Below are positions 44,694-48,937 of a stretch of DNA of 48,937 bases, piece after piece. How positions within the stretch are numbered: the stretch's first letter is position 1; the number at the start of each line of letters is the position of its first letter. This DNA comes from JAOZTV01 sp965371805 (GTDB lineage: Bacteria > Acidobacteriota > Aminicenantia > UBA2199), in assembly GCA_965371805.1 (NCBI GenBank), contig CBDUZW010000035.1:1-48937 (forward strand), given 5' to 3'. Under the pieces are notes generated by a model, which had not been told where the DNA came from, searched no databases, and worked only from the letters and a program-made list of their open reading frames with translations. The position numbers were made by a program, and so were the translations under genes.

Positions 44694-46758
44694 ATGAAAA
44701 GAATAATTTTAATTACAATATTAGTGTTTTTCTTATTTAATTTAAGTGTCTATACAGAAAAAAGAGGGATGACGTTCGAAGATATGTATAAAACAGGAAG
44801 ACTATCTTCAATCAAAATATCTCCAAATGGAAAAATTGTCTTATTTGTTGTTAAGCAACCAAATTTAAAAACAAACAAATATAAAAAAGATATTTATTCA
44901 ATTGGTATTGACGGAAAGAATTTAAAGAGGCTTACCAATTCAAAGGGGAATAATTTTGCCCCTGAGTTTATTAATAAAAGAGAAATATCTTTTGTCTCGA
45001 CAAGAGATGGCGCATCAAAACTTTATAAGGTGTCTCTTTATGGAGATATGAGTGCAAAGCTTATAAATAATACCAACGTACCCGGTGGTTTTAGTTCTTA
45101 TATCTGGACACCCGAAAAGAATGGCATTGCATTTCAAACTGATATTTATCCTTGCAAAAAAACAATAGAGGAAAGTATTAAAAAAGAAAAAGAAATTAAA
45201 GCAAAAGGTATAGATGTTAAAGTATTAACTTCACTCATGTACAGGGTTTGGAATTATTGGAAAGATGGAAAAAAGAGCCACATATTTTATAAATCTTTGA
45301 CAGATCAGATCAGTATGGATTTAACTCCCGGAAATTTTGACACCCCCCCCCTGGATCTTGGCGGTAGACAGGATTTTGTGTTTTCTCCAGATGAAAAAAG
45401 TTTTGCATTTGTAAAGAATACAGATAAGATGGTTACAATATCTACTAATAATGATATTTTTATAAGGGATATGAAAACTGGAGTTGAGAAAAATCTTACC
45501 ATTGATAATAAAGGGAATGATATGAATCCTGTTTATTCTCCTGATGGAAAATATATTATGTACTTATCTATGAGAAGGCCTGGATATGAATCAGATAAAA
45601 AAAATATTATTCTTCTTGATTTGAAGAGTGGAAAAAAGAAGAACCTTACAGAAAATTTTGATAATACAATTAGTCAAATTTTATTCTCACATGATAGCAG
45701 GTATATCTATTTTACTTCATATGAAAGTGTTTATCATCCAATTTATAGAATCAGGATCAAAAAGAACTTTAAAAAGGCAATGAGGTTAGAAAAACTATAT
45801 AATAATGTACTGGCTTCAGATTTAAAAATTACACCTAATGGGAAAGAGATTTTGTTTTTAAATGAAACTGTCCAAATGCCTAAAGAGATATTTAAATTAA
45901 ATATCAGAAAGAAAACAGTTAAACAATTGTCCTATTTCAATAAAGAATTATTTAAAAATATTGAATCAAATAAACTGGAGACATTTACTTTTAAAGGAGC
46001 AAAAGGAGATACCGTTGAAGCCTTGATGGTTAAACCTCCTTTTTTTGATAAGAGCAAAAAATACCCCGTAGTATTCTTAATTCATGGTGGTCCTCATGGA
46101 GGATTTCGTGATCAATTCCATTATAGATGGAATCAAACTCTTTTTGCAGCTCCTGGTTTTGTAGTTATTTCTATAAACTTTCATGCAAGTTCAGGATATG
46201 GACAGAAATTTTCTGATGCAGTTTCAAGGGATTGGGGGGGAGCTCCTTTTAAAGATATAATATTAGGCCAAAAATATGCAATTGAAAATTATCGCTTCAT
46301 TGATAAAAATAAAATAGTTGCTGCCGGCGCTTCATATGGCGGCTTTATGATAAATTGGATTGCCGGTCATTCTGATGAATTGGCTTATCCGTTTAAAGCC
46401 CTGGTTTCACATGATGGGATATTTGATTCAAGGAGTATGTATTACTCAACAGAAGAGTTATGGTTTGAAGAATGGGAAAATGGTGGGACTGCCTATGATA
46501 ATCCCAAGGCTTATGAAGATCATAATCCTTTAAATTTTGTTAAAAACTTTAAAACTCCAATAGTTGATAGTTCATGGCGAAAAGGATTATAGAGTTCCTG
46601 TTTCTCAGGGGATAATGCTTTTTACCGCATTACAGCGAAGAGGGATAAAATCAAAATTTCTATATTTTCCAAATGAAGACCATTTTGTACAAAAACCAAA
46701 AAATGCACAATTCTGGTGGAAGTCTGTGCATGACTGGTTTAATGAAAATATAAAATAG
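44694..46758 (+). pseudogene. S9 prolyl-oligopeptidase family peptidase, frameshifted near the C-terminus
   Basis: The first frame gives 632 residues (44694-46592): signal peptide, WD-like propeller (about 30-415) and an alpha/beta hydrolase domain with catalytic Ser547 in GASYGGF. At about 46560-46563 the frame breaks. Removing one base from ATAG there gives TPMLIVHGEKDYRVP, the normal S9 sequence, and continues to 46758 (687 residues in total), bringing in the catalytic Asp and the His of NEDHF. As read, Ser is separated from Asp and His, so the product should be inactive. Possible causes: true inactivation, assembly error or recoding. A run of 9 C lies upstream (45343-45351). SD AAGGAG. 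Confidence 0.85.
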
Positions 46759-46778
46759 GATAAACTAACCTTATGTCG

Positions 46779-46794
46779 GGGGATTTTATTCCCC
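46779..46794 (+). terminator. Weak hairpin after the S9 peptidase
   Basis: GGGGA / TCCCC 5-bp stem with a 6-base loop, without a T run. Perhaps a terminator. Confidence 0.35.
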
Positions 46795-46816
46795 TATAAA
46801 ACCAATTAAAAAAACA

Positions 46817-48373
46817 ATGAAAAACACTATACTGATAATTTTACTGATTTTATTTCTAAAACCTGCTGTTTTTTCTGAAGAAAAAAAGATTACAAATAAA
46901 ATAGAGTGTGATGTGAAGAAATCTTTCTTAAAGGCAGAAATGTCTAAGAGAGAAAAAAGGCTTGGAAGAGCTACTATCGAGTTTTTTACATTAATGGGGT
47001 TTTGGCAAACCAGGTATTGGCTTATTTATACTGATTATATTGAAGACTGGCAATTTGAACTTAATTTCAAAGATCAGGCAAAAAGACTATATACGTCTGA
47101 GGCCTATAGATTTGATTCAAATAATTATTCATTAAACTGGACACATGCATTTGCCGGGGCAGGGTACTATACTGCTGCAAGGTCAAATTATTATGGGTGG
47201 GCAAAGTCACTATTATTCAGTACCCTTGGATCATCATATTGGGAGTATATTGTTGAGTGGCGAGAGGTTATCTCATTAAATGATATGATTGTGACTCCTA
47301 TTGGAGGTTTCTCATTAGGAGAAGCTATGTTTCAGATTGGCGATCACTATGGATCCCAAAAGGGTGTGTTGAATCAGATCTTAAGTTTTGTGACAAGCCC
47401 GATATCAAAAATTAACAGATGGTTTGATAGAAAAAAAACCCCAATAAAATTAAATAGAATGGGATGGGGTAAATTCGATCTCTCTTTTGCCTATGAGAAA
47501 ATAATGGAAAATAAAGATGAAATTTCATTGTTTCATCTTGGCTTTGATAATAAAATAATAACAATTCCTGAATATGGAAAACCAGGCAAATATCATGAAT
47601 TTATAGATGAAACTCTATACAGCAGATTATATACTTCAATTTCTTATGGGAAAGCCGGGATTGAAGAGTTAAATATATTTGCAAAAGCTGTTTTTTTTGG
47701 AATGTTTTCGCAAACAATTGATAAGGGGGGTAATGGATACTCTCTATCTTTTGGTCTTGGCTCCAGGTTTGACTTTTTTAAAAAAAGAGCGATCACATTT
47801 TATGATAGTGGAGATGTTGAAGTTGATGATGGAAACTCTCTTGAACTTGAAAAACCCAGAGAATTTAGAGATAAATATACTATAGTAAATATTGCAGGCC
47901 CTGTACTTGATTATACTGTTTTTAGTAGAGATTTAAGATTAAAATTAAGCGTTGAAGCTTATTTTGATTTTGTTATGATTAATTCTTTTGCTTTCAATGA
48001 GTACTCAAAATATTTTGATATTTCCAAGGTAAAAACCACGCTATTATACTACGGATATTACTATGGATATGGATATACTATGGAAACTGGTTTTGAAGGT
48101 GAATATAAGAGTATTGATTTTTCAGGATCAATAAAGTATGGCTCCTATCGATCAATTCAGGGACTGGACAGATTTCAAGATGACATAACAGATGATTTTT
48201 TACTAAAAGATCAAGTTCTTAATTATTCACTTGAGATCGGATATAAAATAGGAAGAAGTCCAATCGAATTATTTTTCTCATTCAAAGCAAGAAATAGAAA
48301 AGGGAAAATATTCAGTTTAGTCCATAAAGGTAATGAAACAAGATTTATTACTGGAATCAGGGTGAATTTATAA
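46817..48373 (+). CDS. DUF3943-containing outer-membrane-type protein
   Basis: A 518-residue exported protein. A signal peptide (about 1-20) is followed by a region at about 95-175 with TAARSNYYGWAKS, SSYWEYIVEWREVISLNDM and TPIGGFSLGE, which matches the conserved pattern of DUF3943. The remainder has many alternating strands and ends RFITGIRVNL, consistent with a beta-barrel. Role unknown. No SD is visible; a TATAAA (46795-46800) lies 16 bases before the ATG, so a very short leader is possible. Confidence 0.72.
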   Translation: MKNTILIILLILFLKPAVFSEEKKITNKIECDVKKSFLKAEMSKREKRLGRATIEFFTLMGFWQTRYWLIYTDYIEDWQFELNFKDQAKRLYTSEAYRFDSNNYSLNWTHAFAGAGYYTAARSNYYGWAKSLLFSTLGSSYWEYIVEWREVISLNDMIVTPIGGFSLGEAMFQIGDHYGSQKGVLNQILSFVTSPISKINRWFDRKKTPIKLNRMGWGKFDLSFAYEKIMENKDEISLFHLGFDNKIITIPEYGKPGKYHEFIDETLYSRLYTSISYGKAGIEELNIFAKAVFFGMFSQTIDKGGNGYSLSFGLGSRFDFFKKRAITFYDSGDVEVDDGNSLELEKPREFRDKYTIVNIAGPVLDYTVFSRDLRLKLSVEAYFDFVMINSFAFNEYSKYFDISKVKTTLLYYGYYYGYGYTMETGFEGEYKSIDFSGSIKYGSYRSIQGLDRFQDDITDDFLLKDQVLNYSLEIGYKIGRSPIELFFSFKARNRKGKIFSLVHKGNETRFITGIRVNL

Positions 48374-48383
48374 TTGGAATAAT

Positions 48384-48426
48384 GTAGGGGGCAGAAATTA
48401 ATCCTAAAACTAAATCTGCCCCTTAC
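48384..48426. terminator. Bidirectional terminator between DUF3943 and repeat lipoprotein genes
   Basis: GTAGGGGGCAGA (48384-48395) pairs with TCTGCCCCTTAC (48415-48426), one G-U pair, with a loop of 19 bases. It separates two convergent genes. Confidence 0.7.
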
Positions 48427-48450
48427 AATAAAAAAATTAGATAATTACAA

Positions 48451-48780
48451 CTATTTTTTTTCTTCTTTCTTTTCTTCTTTTTTTACTTCTTCAGCTTTAA
48501 CATCTTCAGCTTTAACTTCTTCTTTTTTTACTTCTTCAGCTTTAACATCTTCAGCTTTAACTTCTTCAGCTTTAACTTCTTCTTTCTTTACTTCTTCTGT
48601 TGCTACTTCTTCTTTCTTTACTTCTTCAGCTTTAACTTCTTCTTTTTTAACTTCTTCTTTCTTTACTTCTTCTTTCTTTACTTCATCTTTCTTTACTTCT
48701 GCTTTTTCTTCTGTTTTATTACAAGAAACTAGTCCCATAATCAGTACCAAAGCAATAACTAACATTAATAATTTTTTCAT
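48451..48780 (-). CDS. Lipoprotein of pentapeptide Lys/Glu repeats
   Basis: A 109-residue predicted lipoprotein (lipobox LVSC, Cys20). After a short spacer the whole mature chain is about 15 copies of a 5-residue unit EVKKE or EVKAE (variants with D and AT), ending in Lys/Glu only. At DNA level this is a 15-base minisatellite with silent and conservative changes. The product should be a long, highly charged helix or rod in the periplasm; similar low-complexity lipoproteins have no known function. SD AAGGAG. Copy number is likely to vary between strains. Confidence 0.75.
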   Translation of the reverse strand: MKKLLMLVIALVLIMGLVSCNKTEEKAEVKKDEVKKEEVKKEEVKKEEVKAEEVKKEEVATEEVKKEEVKAEEVKAEDVKAEEVKKEEVKAEDVKAEEVKKEEKKEEKK

Positions 48781-48937
48781 TATAATCTCCTTTTTTTTAC
48801 TAATATATGTAGAAAAACAATTTCACATAAATTAGTAATTCGATTTTATCACATAATCGTTAATAGTCAAACTAAATGTTATAGCCTAAATTTTTAATCA
48901 ACAAAACTACAAGTTGTTTTTTTTGTTAATTAGGCCC

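Noticed and set aside
46564..46758. Independent 64-codon gene starting with TTG
   Set aside because: It is the displaced C-terminus of the S9 peptidase, carrying its Asp and His motifs, and has no SD.
48454..48710. CRISPR-like array
   Set aside because: The tandem repeats are contiguous 15-base coding units with no spacers.

Overview
This is a very AT-rich stretch (by eye about 30% G+C) of a Gram-negative bacterial chromosome. The Gram-negative envelope is shown by an O-antigen-type ABC exporter with a heptose-phosphate adenylyltransferase, several predicted outer-membrane barrels, lipoproteins with lipoboxes and many signal peptides. An oxygen-tolerant-type group 3b [NiFe] hydrogenase, a Bat operon, DUF5916 and DUF3943 proteins, a Bacteroidetes-style propeller hybrid kinase and a 6-bladed propeller protein suggest an anaerobic or fermentative member of the FCB, Spirochaete or Acidobacteriota-like groups. 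The taxonomy is inference only. No tRNA, rRNA, CRISPR array, IS element or prophage is visible.

Layout. 0-9.2 kb: secreted propeller protein, DUF4097 lipoprotein, a Cache-like membrane sensor with a C-terminal Cys module, a NatAB-type ABC exporter, a DUF5916 barrel protein and a DMT permease. 9.3-14.7 kb: a signalling cluster with a membrane Ser/Thr kinase, divergent from an ECF sigma factor, its zinc-finger anti-sigma factor and a 16-Cys secreted protein made of two repeats, then an FMN reductase and an HD-GYP protein. 14.8-16.9 kb: MORN-type protein, LysE permease and a small barrel protein. 17-21.9 kb: batA-batC-batD-batE-like operon and a tiny Lys-rich protein. 22.2-24.4 kb: fibronectin III protein and folP. 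24.6-29.8 kb: minus-strand hydrogenase operon hydB-hydG-hydD-hydA-protease-hypA-receiver. 30-35.6 kb: giant hybrid sensor kinase followed by xseA (with an N-terminal extra domain) and xseB. 35.7-39.4 kb: a decayed copy and an intact copy of an M1-like metallopeptidase in tandem. 39.4-42.8 kb: adenylyltransferase, Wzt, Wzm and TrmN6-like methyltransferase. 42.9-48.9 kb: CDF transporter, coiled-coil lipoprotein, frameshifted S9 peptidase, DUF3943 protein and a pentapeptide-repeat lipoprotein.

The most striking general signal is two classes of gene start. One class has a clear Shine-Dalgarno sequence. The other (at least nine starts on both strands) has no SD and a sigma70-type -10 box 5-7 bases before the ATG, usually with a -35 box 16-18 bases further up. 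That predicts leaderless mRNAs for folP, the bat operon, the CDF, DMT and LysE transporters, TrmN6, the MORN protein, the M1 peptidase and the Cache sensor.

Other points of interest are paired inverted repeats placed directly before the SDs of the divergent kinase and sigma-factor genes, the 16-Cys protein, the pseudogene pair, the S9 frameshift together with a C9 tract, and an orphan receiver in the hydrogenase operon.
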